NCBI RefSeq assembly: GCF_000621445.1
Contig: NZ_JHYI01000034.1
Coordinates: 1-53,484, forward strand
Direction: 5' to 3'
Length of the DNA stretch: 53,484 nucleotides
Origin: Alkalihalobacillus bogoriensis ATCC BAA-922
Lineage (GTDB): Bacteria; Bacillota; Bacilli; Bacillales; Bacillaceae_F
Shown: piece by piece, positions 26,001 to 33,655 of the stretch
How positions within the stretch are numbered: position 1 is the first letter of the stretch
How the letters are laid out: every line of letters starts with the position of its first letter
Translations under genes and position numbers: made by a program
The notes under the pieces: generated by a model
The model's database searches: none
What the model was told of the DNA's origin: nothing
What the model saw: the letters and a program-made list of their open reading frames with translations, nothing else

Positions 26001-26110
26001 TTTCGATGTTTTTAACATTGCTTCTCATTCCAATGTTTTATAGCTTAGTAGTGAGAGATAAGGCGGTTGCGACTTCTACTCACGATAGGAATGAGACGGA
26101 ACAATTTTAG
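23030..26110 (+). CDS. RND family multidrug/lipid exporter (AcrB-like)
   Basis: A 1026-residue proton-driven RND transporter in the cytoplasmic membrane. Layout is canonical: one N-terminal helix (about 14-32), a large extracytoplasmic loop with YPGASPEDMEKQV, a cluster of helices at about 335-490 including GMFVDNAIVVTNAI (the TM4 proton-relay region, with Asp then Asn rather than Asp-Asp), a second large loop, and a last cluster from about 855. There is no adaptor or outer-membrane gene nearby, as usual for Gram-positives. The TTG start follows GAGGAG by 9 bases. By analogy with SwrC, which protects B. subtilis from surfactin, it may export the lipophilic product of the adjacent synthase. 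Confidence 0.9.
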   Translation: MLKSMITRAIAYKKITLLTILVLTLFGVYSYYTSPKQEAPKIEAPIAMVTAIYPGASPEDMEKQVTSKIEEKMTEMEDYQYSRSVSSAGIATVTLELNYGVDIDKVWNDLRNDMNEVERSFPEGAEIYQINTETSRTAGIILSFSGEQESHEDLVRYAEDLKAHLDYFPGVAKIDIHGDRPNEVQIKPNLEKLNDHQLTLTDLATLIQAQNIELPLGTLTSNDESVLSVTAGSAYDSIDDIKNTVIEYSLDSEDVTLLRDIAEVTFTEQQIDHKIKHDNKDAVLFALYFSENGNIVSLGKQIEEEMNQFISELPSTVETNNVLLQHEDVESSITNFIRNLLIGMGLVILLATLSLGIRNSIIISTTIPVVVLLTILAMNLLGIPFHQVSIVALIMALGMFVDNAIVVTNAIQAQLENKVERLKACVDGTREVAVPVFTSTLTTVVAFIPLAMINSIVGEYIYSIPIIIIVSLLLSYIIAVTLTPTLSYIFLSEAKKQEKQSLGRKVLDFLLNITMHYKKSTVLVLLFLLGGTVFLSTNLGLQFFPKADKNLVYIDLQSNEYGDIEKTEEFSEEVTQLLLEQPEVLSYTLSVGDGLPKFWDTMWPSVKSLDYAQVLVTLNLENSDRFKGNGEFTDYVQDLFDERLTKGTATIKELEQGDPVGAPITIRVSGDDLSEIARVSQVIEDELLTIEGTINVDSTQVDPIEQFDIDVDLNKAGEKGITNFDIQNEIGLALGGRVITTFTESDQLTRSDYNVTMDANVNTVKDLEQLQLRTFTGEKVELQEVAAVQMVETMPEINKYNQDLYVTVSSDVRSGYSSVNIQTELQDAIKDLDLGDVVVTYAGEQESMNDNFSDVLAMGVFAILAIFLVLVIQFNSFLQPFIILLVIPMASIGAITGLYIAKEPLSFTGLLGIVSLFGIVVNNAIVLIDAINKERLQGATVPTACKEAAQKRLRPIMLSTTTTVIGLIPLALLGSDLFSPMAIGIIGGLLVSMFLTLLLIPMFYSLVVRDKAVATSTHDRNETEQF

Positions 26111-26205
26111 TTTTTGGAGTGGAGATCAATAATTGCTGACCGTATTTTTCTCTTAACATGGTTAGATGTGAAGGGGAAACAGTAAAACACAAATCAAATC
26201 ACAGG

Positions 26206-26240
26206 AAAAGGTAAGAAGAACTTGTTCTTCTTACCTTTTT
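26206..26240 (+). terminator. Terminator of the tetR-RND operon
   Basis: AAAAGGTAAGAAGAAC and its complement form a nearly loopless 16-bp hairpin ending in TTTTT, 95 bases after the RND stop codon. Confidence 0.85.
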
Positions 26241-26326
26241 CATATTTGCTAGTTTTGCTAATACACTGACTTAGTTTCAAAATTTAATGCATTCACCTGT
26301 AAATTCCCCACCATTATTCCGCTAAG

Positions 26327-26566
26327 TTAGGTTTTAAACAGAAAACGCATACTTCCCAAAAAGAATCCTACTAACACTAATCCTAAACCAATATAAAATC
26401 CAAACATCCCATGCGAGTCAATGTAATAAAACACAAAGCCAGTCAACACCAAAAGGATTGAAAAAGCAATCATTTCTGTTTCAGATTTCTTATCATTATA
26501 AATAAGAAATAAGAAAAAACTAATAACCAGTGAAAATACTAATAAAATCATGATAAATATTCCCAT
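26327..26566 (-). CDS. Small membrane protein, three helices
   Basis: A 79-residue hydrophobic protein with helices at about 1-22, 29-48 and 53-74, ending in a short basic tail. I do not recognise the family. The frame is open further upstream to a TTG at 26599. The ATG 26564-26566 gives a protein starting directly with the first helix, but its GGGGAGG site is 13 bases away, so the start is uncertain. It stands alone between the RND terminator and the next gene, in an AT-rich stretch of unrelated small genes. Confidence 0.5.
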   Translation of the reverse strand: MGIFIMILLVFSLVISFFLFLIYNDKKSETEMIAFSILLVLTGFVFYYIDSHGMFGFYIGLGLVLVGFFLGSMRFLFKT

Positions 26567-26679
26567 TTGATTACCGGAACCTCCCCACTTTTTGAACAAT
26601 GCTTGTAAATCACTTATTTGTTTCTATATTTGCTAATAAAAATTGTTATTACAGAAAAGCTCTAGTTATCAACAATGGT

Positions 26680-27144
26680 TTACAGTTTAATGCCTTGTTG
26701 TTTTGACTGGATAAAGTAGACTTCTTCATTTTCTGATTTACAATAGGCAACATCAAAGTGATGAAGGTCAATTAAATCCTTTAAACTATTGGGTAACTCA
26801 CAACCCCACTCTAACTCTTCCACCTTATGTGGGGAGTAGCCATCATTTGGGTTTGGTGTGTGAACATATACCGCATCAAACATTGGGTCTTGTTCGTGAA
26901 TGCAAATCCATGTTTGGTAAAGTTTTTCAAATCCTTTTAGTTCTTTTAATAACTTATTGTATAATGTGACATGGGCTTTAATATGTTCTCTTCTAATTTT
27001 TACACTATTTTCGCCAACTCCAAATAGATCTAAGTGAACATGCCAAAAGTCAAACCATGATTCATTATCGATCTTTAGATCACAAGTATTAACTTCCTGC
27101 CACAGATTACGAAAGTATCTTTTCTTACCACGAAATTTTTTCAA
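26680..27144 (-). CDS. Hypothetical protein
   Basis: A 154-residue soluble, aromatic-rich protein. The TTG at 27142-27144 has AGGAGA 6 bases upstream. Notable segments are WFDFWHVHLDLFGVG (about 30-44), WICIHEQDPMFDAVYVHTPNPN (about 83-104) and a C-terminal DVAYCKSENEEVYFIQSK. I do not recognise the family. The size and composition resemble the small immunity-type or SUKH-type proteins common in Bacillus accessory regions, but no toxin partner is visible, so I assign no function. The next gene upstream (27299-27793) is similar in style, on the same strand, and also of unknown function. Confidence 0.6.
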   Translation of the reverse strand: MKKFRGKKRYFRNLWQEVNTCDLKIDNESWFDFWHVHLDLFGVGENSVKIRREHIKAHVTLYNKLLKELKGFEKLYQTWICIHEQDPMFDAVYVHTPNPNDGYSPHKVEELEWGCELPNSLKDLIDLHHFDVAYCKSENEEVYFIQSKQQGIKL

Positions 27145-27298
27145 GGTATTTCTCCTATCATCTTTTTAATATATCTTTCTTCCACTTTCCTACTTCTTTC
27201 ATTAGGTTAGATAACTTTTCCTACTTGAAGCTATCAAATTTGTTGAACAGGTTCAGCGACAGATGCTTGAGAGAGAGTATCCCGTTACTTGAATAAGT

Positions 27299-27793
27299 TC
27301 ATTTTATATATTCAATTAACTTTGCAGGAACTGTCTCAAATATTAACACTTCTGGATTCTTATATGGCTTATGATTTATGTATTCTTCAATAGTCAACAT
27401 ACTTTCCCAATATAGTTTTACTAAATCTTCTTTGGAAGGAAGTCCTTCCGTAAAATATCCTGCTCCAACTTCTGCTTCCATATATCCATCCTCAATATAA
27501 GCAAATAAATCACTTGATAACTCTCCATTGAAAACTAGTATCTTATTGCTAAAATTAGAAAATCGATAATAAGGTTTGGTTGGTGGAACTAAATCTGCAC
27601 CTAACGCCATTTTAAAATCCAACCATTTCGGAGAATTTATCGGTTTGTAACGGTCGGTAATTTCAGGAAATAGGTTACCACCATTTGTATACCATCTCGT
27701 TACTGTCCTATTGTTTAATCCTTCATCTAGTACAATTTCAGGGCTTATATAGACGTGGCTATCTTGTTCCATTATTGTATGATACAAATACAT
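27299..27793 (-). CDS. Hypothetical protein
   Basis: A 164-residue soluble protein without signal peptide or membrane segment. It begins MYLYHTIMEQDSHVY after a good AAGGAG site. It contains GNLFPEITDRYKPINSPKWLDF and a later segment VFNGELSSDLFAYIEDGYMEAE, giving an acidic alpha/beta profile. I cannot name the family. It sits between an unknown gene and the hxlR/ridA pair, on the same strand as the former but with a 150-base gap, so co-transcription is uncertain. Confidence 0.6.
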   Translation of the reverse strand: MYLYHTIMEQDSHVYISPEIVLDEGLNNRTVTRWYTNGGNLFPEITDRYKPINSPKWLDFKMALGADLVPPTKPYYRFSNFSNKILVFNGELSSDLFAYIEDGYMEAEVGAGYFTEGLPSKEDLVKLYWESMLTIEEYINHKPYKNPEVLIFETVPAKLIEYIK

Positions 27794-27942
27794 ATTAATC
27801 GCTCCTTAGTAAACCTAAAAAGTCAAAAAAAACTCTTCTTTAAAACCCCTATTAGTCTTTATTCGTGGACGAACAAACATTGTTAATTTTACAGCTACTA
27901 CTCACAATTATTCTTTCTGGCCTTACATTCCTGTTAATCCTA

Positions 27943-28281
27943 TTAATGTTGTTGATTTTTCTCTCCCCACTCACATAGTTTTTCCAAAATCGGGATTAGA
28001 GTTTCTGCTTTTTGCGTGAGACTATACTCCACTTTAGGTGGGATTTGCGGATACTCTTTCCGTGTGACCATTCCTGCTGCTTCTAATTCTTTAAGTTGTG
28101 AACTTAACGTTTTATAGGTAATGGCTCCAATCCTTCTTTTCATATCATTAAAACGAACTACTTTATTTTCAGCAAGTAGGTAAAGAATTAACATTTTCCA
28201 TTTACCACCAATGACTGACAATGTATAACCAAAAGGGGTTTCATGGATATTACCCTTTTCTTTAAAGTCACTCATGCTCAT
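27943..28281 (-). CDS. HxlR family transcriptional regulator
   Basis: A 112-residue winged-helix regulator of the HxlR type. The helix-turn-helix spans YTLSVIGGKWKMLILYLLAE and RFNDMKRRIGAITYKTLSSQLKELEAAGMVTRKEY, with the usual PKVEYSLT wing. The start is set at the ATG 28279-28281, 9 bases after AGAAAGGA; the longer frame upstream has no ribosome site. It is divergent from the RidA-family gene, with about 107 bases between starts, the classic layout for a regulator controlling its neighbour. Many HxlR members respond to reactive carbonyls or quinones. Confidence 0.88.
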   Translation of the reverse strand: MSMSDFKEKGNIHETPFGYTLSVIGGKWKMLILYLLAENKVVRFNDMKRRIGAITYKTLSSQLKELEAAGMVTRKEYPQIPPKVEYSLTQKAETLIPILEKLCEWGEKNQQH

Positions 28282-28388
28282 ATTGACACTATCCTTTCTG
28301 GAAGTACCTATCAAAAAAGTGCGTACTATTTTTCTACTTATTTTCATTTTATACTTGCTTTACTTTGAAATAAAGGAGATTGATAGTG

Positions 28389-28772
28389 ATGAATCATGTT
28401 AAAACCTTCAATCATGACCTTTGGGATCATGGTATTTCTCAAGGTTATAGTGTCAACGGTACGATTTATATTTCGGGGCAATTTTCCCACAATGAAAAAG
28501 GTGTTTTCATTGGTGAGGGAGATATCGAAACGCAAACACGACAAACTCTTAATAACATAGATCGAGTATTGGAGGAGTTTCGTATTACGAAGTCAAATCT
28601 CGCCTATGTTGAAATCTATCTAACCAATCCGCAAGCGCATACTGAAATAGTTATCAACATATTTAAGGAATACCTAGAAAAACACCGTCCGGCCGGGAGT
28701 CTCATCGGAGTGACCTATTTGGCGTTCCCAGAGCAGCTTATTGAAATTTCTGCTATCGCACATGCAGATTAA
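28389..28772 (+). CDS. RidA/YjgF family protein lacking the deaminase arginine
   Basis: A 127-residue protein of the RidA (YjgF/YER057c/UK114) family, trimeric proteins that in their catalytic form hydrolyse reactive enamines and imines. Family signatures are ISGQF (about 28-32), QTRQTLNNIDRVLEE and the final strand. Two positions matter: the usual PARS motif carrying the catalytic arginine reads PAGS, and the usual VEIEA reads IEISA, so both the Arg and the Glu of the active site are replaced. It therefore probably belongs to a non-deaminase Rid subgroup. GTG at 28386 is an alternative start with better spacing from AAAGGAG. It is divergent from the HxlR gene. Confidence 0.85.
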   Translation: MNHVKTFNHDLWDHGISQGYSVNGTIYISGQFSHNEKGVFIGEGDIETQTRQTLNNIDRVLEEFRITKSNLAYVEIYLTNPQAHTEIVINIFKEYLEKHRPAGSLIGVTYLAFPEQLIEISAIAHAD

Positions 28773-28874
28773 GTAAACTTTTACTATTGTCTATTTCTTG
28801 TGCTTACGTATGTTACTCTAGGTCCGTTGTATTGTCCTAGAGTAACATACATATTACCAGTTAAGATAATAAAC

Positions 28875-29261
28875 TCAGGGGAGTGTTTTCACGTGCTTAT
28901 AACCTAATAATTCGCCTTGTGTATTTATAACGATCTCATCTACTCCATAGCTATTATGAGCATCATAATAAGGATGGACTTTTAAAGTTATCTCGTACAG
29001 TCCACCTACACCAAATACTTGTTTGATTTTAAGTAGTTCTGTATCATAAGATGCCCATGTAAGTCCTTCTGGTGCAACTTTGTCATCTTTATAAATTTCA
29101 AATATTGCTTTATCTACCGGTTCTCTAAGACTAGTTATTAGTGCATATTTAAGCGTATTACATAAGTCTGTATCAGCTTCATTAATTGTTTGGGCGTTCA
29201 CTGTGGTATTACCAATCAGCATTACCATAACAACACAAAGTAGAGCAAAGTACTTTTTCAA
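28875..29261 (-). CDS. DUF3888 family secreted protein
   Basis: A 128-residue protein with a typical signal peptide (KKY, then a hydrophobic stretch FALLCVVMVMLIGNTTVNA with cleavage expected near residue 24). The mature part contains LCNTLKYALITSLREPVDKAI, then DKVAPEGLTWASY, GVGGLYEITLKVHPYYDAH and GYKHVKTLP at the end, which I recognise as DUF3888, a Bacillus family of unknown role. I favour the TTG at 29259-29261, 8 bases after GAGG, over the GTG overlapping the ribosome site. It stands alone, with its own flanks. Confidence 0.8.
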   Translation of the reverse strand: MKKYFALLCVVMVMLIGNTTVNAQTINEADTDLCNTLKYALITSLREPVDKAIFEIYKDDKVAPEGLTWASYDTELLKIKQVFGVGGLYEITLKVHPYYDAHNSYGVDEIVINTQGELLGYKHVKTLP

Positions 29262-29438
29262 AATTATCACCTCATTTTAGTATCCTAAAATGTGTAATGA
29301 CTTATTCTCCAAACTTGCTCATTGCTTTGGCTTACAAAAAATTAAACAAGTTGCTGAAACAATTCCTACCGTTACTGTTCTTTTACTATCTCTCTCCGAT
29401 GGTGGGTTTCCCTGAACTCTTCTGTTATTACAAAACAA

Positions 29439-30215
29439 TCAATTACTTAACTTACTTAAATAATCATATAATTGTTCTGAATCATCCGTCTGATAAAGAA
29501 GTCCATCAGTACCGAACACAGCGACTGTTGGCGTCTCTTTTATATCATACTCCTCTAAAACCGCTAAGGTATTCGCATAAAACACGTCATAAAATTGGAC
29601 ATCTCCAATCAAACCTGGATAAAGCCGATTAATCGTTTGAAGAAAACTATGTGTGTCAGTTTTCTTGTCAAAAAAACTAACCAAGGTGACTCTATGTTGT
29701 TGTTCAGATAAAACATTGCTAACGGCTTCGTTATTTTTAGAATCATCAAATAGATACATACGCTTAATAAAATGGGGATTGTTAACGTTATTTACTCTTT
29801 CAATTTCATATGTCTCTTCTATAGAAATAACCGTTTCTACCCTCATTCCAAAATATAGATACCTCAACAACTCATCAAGTTCACTTGTAATTTTCCCTGA
29901 TTCAAAAATTATTTCAGTTTCATCATTAATTAGGCCAAATCCTGTTGGATTAGGGGATTCCGTTATGATATCTTCACTTATCAAATCGTAATAAAGATAG
30001 ATTGGATACATGGACGGTCTTTCAGAGGCTTCCATCTTCACATTATGAATGACCCCTGTTAATTCTTGCCCTTCATAAAGCTGGACTTCATTTTGCTCAA
30101 ATATATTCTCTGTTATTTCTTCATATCCAACCCAATCGACAACGAAAATAAGATAAACACTAACAAAGATGAGACTAAATATAAATAGTATTTTTCCCTT
30201 TGATTTTCTATTCAT
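29439..30215 (-). CDS. Membrane-anchored protein with thioredoxin-like C-terminal half
   Basis: A 258-residue protein with one N-terminal membrane anchor (about 8-27, after MNRKSKGK) and an external remainder. Residues about 30-150 are a beta-rich acidic domain. Residues about 170-255 look like a thioredoxin fold: VTLVSFFDKKTD, then an alpha/beta segment, then a cis-proline-type motif KETPTVAVFGTDG and a final helix. There is no CxxC, so it would not be an ordinary oxidoreductase. The start has an unusually G-rich ribosome site (AAGGGGGGGG). The family is not recognised. Confidence 0.6.
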   Translation of the reverse strand: MNRKSKGKILFIFSLIFVSVYLIFVVDWVGYEEITENIFEQNEVQLYEGQELTGVIHNVKMEASERPSMYPIYLYYDLISEDIITESPNPTGFGLINDETEIIFESGKITSELDELLRYLYFGMRVETVISIEETYEIERVNNVNNPHFIKRMYLFDDSKNNEAVSNVLSEQQHRVTLVSFFDKKTDTHSFLQTINRLYPGLIGDVQFYDVFYANTLAVLEEYDIKETPTVAVFGTDGLLYQTDDSEQLYDYLSKLSN

Positions 30216-30468
30216 TCAATCCCCCCCCTTATTTGTTAAACAAAGATTTTATGAATGCACTTCAAGTTTTTTCAGTTTTTCAATCGGTAATAATCTCTTA
30301 ATCATTTAATTATTTATCGTTAGTATAATTTACGTTTTTTCTTAGATTTTGGATTCATAAACATGCTAAAAATATAAGTTGTCTGGAAAAAGCAGGTACT
30401 CACTTCTCAAAAAATGTTAAAATACATCAAGCAGATAAGGTGAAAATCTCTTGTTAAAGCAACAGGCT

Positions 30469-30496
30469 TACTCCTACAAAAAAGGAGTACTTTTTT
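30469..30496 (+). terminator. Terminator-like hairpin without an obvious upstream gene
   Basis: TACTCCT and AGGAGTA form a 7-bp stem followed by C and TTTTTT. It lies in the gene-poor stretch 30216-30573, about 75 bases before a broken small membrane gene. It may end a short transcript or act as an attenuator; I see no protein-coding frame before it. Confidence 0.5.
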
Positions 30497-30503
30497 CTTT
30501 GGT

Positions 30504-30524
30504 AATGAAAAGGAAATTAATGTT
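30504..30524 (+). repeat. 21-bp direct repeat, copy 1
   Basis: These 21 bases (starting AATGAAAAGG) recur exactly at 32750-32770. Both copies lie a short way upstream of a small gene on the plus strand. Confidence 0.7.
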
Positions 30525-30573
30525 AAACTAACACCAGTAGGCTAGTTTAATACATATGAAAGGAGAGAATTGG

Positions 30574-30852
30574 ATGTTTAAAATTGTGGTTATTTTCATA
30601 CACGTTTTAATATTCCTATTGGCAACTATTATTGGTTTGGGAGGAGTATATAATCCTGCCCCACCAGACCCAAGTAGAACATTCGAAGTTTAGTTTACAG
30701 CTATTTCCATTTTTAATACCCTTGTCATAATATCGATTTTTGTACAACTAAAGCTAAAAAAAGTATGGGTATTTTCAATCACAGTTTTAGGCTTAGTTGT
30801 CCTATTTTATTTCTTACCACTCTTAGTGTTTTACATTGAGAGTATTTCTTAA
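30574..30852 (+). pseudogene. Small membrane protein gene interrupted by an amber codon
   Basis: One frame runs from ATG 30574 to TAA 30850-30852 (93 codons) with a single in-frame TAG at 30691-30693. The first 39 residues give a membrane helix (VVIFIHVLIFLLATIIGLGG) followed by NPAPPDPSRTFEV. After the TAG the frame continues as FTAISIFNTLVIISIF and a further helix ending YFLPLLVFYIESIS. A good AAAGGAGAG site precedes the ATG. The coherent hydrophobic pattern on both sides of the stop argues for a recent nonsense mutation in a two- to three-helix membrane protein. Confidence 0.6.
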
Positions 30853-31047
30853 AATGGTTTGCTGAATACATATAGAAGGATTTTCATGTATCACACATTA
30901 GCTGACAGAAAAATACCGACTGCTTCAATTTTCCCTTTATTAAAACAGGTTTAGCTGAATAGTACTGTCGCTTCTTCAACAATTGAACAGGTTAGCTAAA
31001 GCGTATCGTTTTATAATCGGACATATAAAGCAAAAAAGGAGGATAAT

Positions 31048-31674
31048 ATGAAATTTTATCTATCATCTTTTAAAATTGGGAACGAAGTACAAAAATTAAT
31101 GGAAATCACGAAAAACTGCAACAGAAAAGTTGCTTATATCAACAATGCATTAGACTTTGCGACTGACTTAGTAAGAAAGAATCAAAGTGATGCAGCTGAT
31201 GTGTCAGACCTTCAAAGAATAGGTTTTACTGTGGATATTTTAGATTTGAAAAAGTATTTTCATAATCCAGATGGATTAGAGAAAATACTTGATCAGTATG
31301 ATGTTATCTGGGTAAGGGGCGGCAATACTTTCGTTCTTGCTCAGGCTATGAATTTAAGTGGTTTCGATAAAATTATGAAAAAGTATTTTAATGAAAATAG
31401 GAACATTCTATATGGAGGGTATAGTGCTGGCGTTTGTATCCTTGGACCGACGCTAAAAGGTATTCATTTAACTGATGACCCAGAACAAAAACCGTATGGG
31501 GAAGAATATCATACTATTTGGGATGGACTACATATTTTGGAATATGCAATTGCTCCCCATTACAAATCGGACCATCCAGAATCTGAGGATATAGACAAAT
31601 CAATCAAATATATGATTAATAATAAAATCCCTTTTATAGCGTTAAAGGACGGAGAAGTAATTATAATTGAATGA
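31048..31674 (+). CDS. Peptidase S51 (dipeptidase E-like)
   Basis: A 208-residue cytoplasmic protein of the S51 family (PepE; B. subtilis YgaJ is related), serine peptidases that release N-terminal aspartate from dipeptides. The nucleophile elbow is GGYSAG (about 126-131), preceded by VRGGNTFVL, the conserved glycine-rich loop. The His region is APHYKSDHPES and the C terminus is the short KDGEVIIIE strand. Length fits the family. AAAAGGAGG precedes the ATG. It is a single gene in the run of small unrelated genes; a GAACAGGTTAGC motif lies about 60 bases upstream. Confidence 0.85.
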   Translation: MKFYLSSFKIGNEVQKLMEITKNCNRKVAYINNALDFATDLVRKNQSDAADVSDLQRIGFTVDILDLKKYFHNPDGLEKILDQYDVIWVRGGNTFVLAQAMNLSGFDKIMKKYFNENRNILYGGYSAGVCILGPTLKGIHLTDDPEQKPYGEEYHTIWDGLHILEYAIAPHYKSDHPESEDIDKSIKYMINNKIPFIALKDGEVIIIE

Positions 31675-31905
31675 GTTACCTAAGCGGTCTTCCACTATGG
31701 TGCGCATTCCTGATTAAAGCTAGGATTGTGAAAAGATATACTTAAGCTAAACGGGTGCGATAATTTAAGAGGTTATCACTTGTCTTGTTACGCTAACGGA
31801 GCAGGATTGTTTAATAAAGACTTTGTAAAGAATTGGACTTTGGTTGTACGGTTGTTAATGAATAGGAACAGTGGAATAGTACAGTTACATAAAAGGGGAT
31901 TGCTT

Positions 31906-32103
31906 ATGTATTTAACTCTTCTTATATTATCAATGGTGGGTATGGTTACGTTGATATGTGTTTTGTTATTCTTTATTCACAATATATTAATAGATAAATG
32001 GAACGGTTACTCTTGGTTCTCTTTGATAATAATCATTTTCTTTTTAGGTCTCGCCATTTGGCAAAGTTTATCATCTTTTAACATAAGCTTTGATTCTTAT
32101 TAA
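31906..32103 (+). CDS. Small membrane protein, two helices
   Basis: A 65-residue protein, almost entirely two hydrophobic helices (LLILSMVGMVTLICVLLFFI and WFSLIIIIFFLGLAIW) joined by HNILIDKWNGYS. The ATG at 31906 follows AAAAGGGG by 7 bases; the longer in-frame extension upstream lacks a ribosome site and is not protein-like. I cannot name the family; similar short membrane proteins are common single genes in Bacillus. Confidence 0.55.
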   Translation: MYLTLLILSMVGMVTLICVLLFFIHNILIDKWNGYSWFSLIIIIFFLGLAIWQSLSSFNISFDSY

Positions 32104-32166
32104 AGTAACGAGCAGGTTTGTTCACTAAAAAAATAATAGTTATTTTGGTAGATAGGGGCAAAATAT

Positions 32167-32691
32167 ATGGATAAAGAGTTATTTAAAATTAGAAAAGCAG
32201 TTACTACAGATGCTAAAGGTATAGGTAAAGTCCATGTTGACAGTTGGAAAACAACATATGCAAATATTGTTCCCGACGATTACTTAAGAAATTTAACTTA
32301 TGAAAGACGTGAACAAGTATGGTTAAATGAGATTCCTAATAGCGGTGTATATGTAGCAGAAAACAATGAAGGGGAAATTGTTGGCTTTTCTTCTGGAGGT
32401 AAAGAAAGAAGTGGTAAATATAATGGCTATGATGGGGAGTTATATGCAATTTATATTTTAAAAGAGTATCAAGGGAAAGGTATTGGAAAAGCACTTCTAA
32501 AACAAATCGTAGATGAAATTAAAGGAATGGGACTAAATTCAATGCTTGTTCTTGTGTTAAAAGATAACATTTCTCGTCTTTTTTACGAAGCACATGGTGC
32601 AAAAAAAATAGATGCTGTTGAAATCGATATTGCAGGGAAAAAACTTTCTGAGCTTGTGTATGGTTGGGAAGATATAAAAAATATATTTTAA
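32167..32691 (+). CDS. GNAT family N-acetyltransferase
   Basis: A 174-residue acetyl-CoA-dependent acyltransferase. The fold is complete: IRKAVTTDAKGIGKVHVDSW at the start, the acceptor-side strand YVAENNEGEIVGFSSGG, then the acetyl-CoA pyrophosphate motif EYQGKGIGKALLKQI (about 99-113) and LVLKDNISRLFYEAHGAKKI. The substrate is not predictable. The start has a purine-rich AGGGG site. A GTAACGAGCAGGTTTG motif lies just upstream, similar to those before other small genes here. Confidence 0.9.
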   Translation: MDKELFKIRKAVTTDAKGIGKVHVDSWKTTYANIVPDDYLRNLTYERREQVWLNEIPNSGVYVAENNEGEIVGFSSGGKERSGKYNGYDGELYAIYILKEYQGKGIGKALLKQIVDEIKGMGLNSMLVLVLKDNISRLFYEAHGAKKIDAVEIDIAGKKLSELVYGWEDIKNIF

Positions 32692-32749
32692 TTTTTTTAT
32701 TGAACTAACGTAGTGCGTTTCCGCAATAAGGCAGGAACGAAATTTTTTC

Positions 32750-32770
32750 AATGAAAAGGAAATTAATGTT
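32750..32770 (+). repeat. 21-bp direct repeat, copy 2
   Basis: Exact second copy of the 21 bases at 30504-30524, located in the gap before the RimJ/RimL-type acetyltransferase gene. Confidence 0.7.
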
Positions 32771-32903
32771 GAAATTATAGTGATTAGTTACCAAAGGAGT
32801 AGATTAGTACAAGAAAAAGAAAATAATAACCCCTTTATCCAATAAGTTACAATAAATAACATATAATGTTACATTTACGAAAAGTAGATAAGGAATGATA
32901 ATC

Positions 32904-33434
32904 TTGAAAATAATTGAAACGAAGAGACTGTATTTAAGGGAACTGGTCTTAGAAGATACAGAATCGTTATCTAAGGTTCTTTCTGAACCAGAATCTATGC
33001 AATTCTATCCTGAACCATTTAGTAAAGACAAGGTGGAAAAGTGGATTAAATGGAATATTGATAATTATAAAAGATATAACCATGGTTTATGGGCTGTAAT
33101 TTTAAAAGATGAAGATAAGTTCATAGGAGATTGTGGAATCACAATGCAAATTATTGAGAAAGAAACAGTACCTGAGATAGGATTTCACATTATAAAAGAC
33201 TATTGGAATAAATGCTATGCAACAGAAGCCGCTAATGCTTGTAAAGATTATGCATTTAAGATATTAAATTATCCAAAAGTATTTTCATACACCACCGTCA
33301 AAAATATTCCATCACAAAAGGTAGCAAAAAAAATAGGGATGCAAGAATATAAGAAATTTGAGAAAAATGGAGAAGAACAAATTGTTCAAGTTGCTTTTAA
33401 TATTGATGATTCAATAAAATTAGTAAATGAGTAA
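32904..33434 (+). CDS. RimJ/RimL-type GNAT acetyltransferase
   Basis: A 176-residue acetyltransferase of the RimJ/RimL branch, which acetylates protein N termini or small amines. Signatures are IETKRLYLRELVLED at the N terminus, LWAVILKDEDKFIGDCGI, PEIGFHIIKDYWNKCYATEA (acetyl-CoA-binding region) and TTVKNIPSQKVAKKIGMQEY near the end. I prefer the TTG at 32904, 9 bases after AAGGA, because the ATG at 32895 abuts the ribosome site and the family usually starts MKIIETKRL. It stands alone. Confidence 0.87.
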   Translation: MKIIETKRLYLRELVLEDTESLSKVLSEPESMQFYPEPFSKDKVEKWIKWNIDNYKRYNHGLWAVILKDEDKFIGDCGITMQIIEKETVPEIGFHIIKDYWNKCYATEAANACKDYAFKILNYPKVFSYTTVKNIPSQKVAKKIGMQEYKKFEKNGEEQIVQVAFNIDDSIKLVNE

Positions 33435-33589
33435 TTGAATTCGGATGTAAAATACTTAACTAAACAAACGGAGAGTAAAAACGAGAGAGTATACTGGACT
33501 ACCAGAGCTGCGAAAATAAGGTTATAGAGTTCAGTTCCAACTAATGAAGATTTACAACATAGGCACTTGATTAATTTACTTGACCTAAT

Positions 33590-33620
33590 AAAAAAACGCT
33601 CCCTCTATAACAGGAACGCC
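33590..33620 (-). terminator. Terminator of the DinB gene
   Basis: On the minus strand GCGTTCC and GGGAGCG pair around a 9-base loop and are followed by seven T, 36 bases past the stop codon. Confidence 0.8.
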
Positions 33621-33655
33621 CAATTAGGTTATCTTTCACAAGATTTTTTTAAGGA

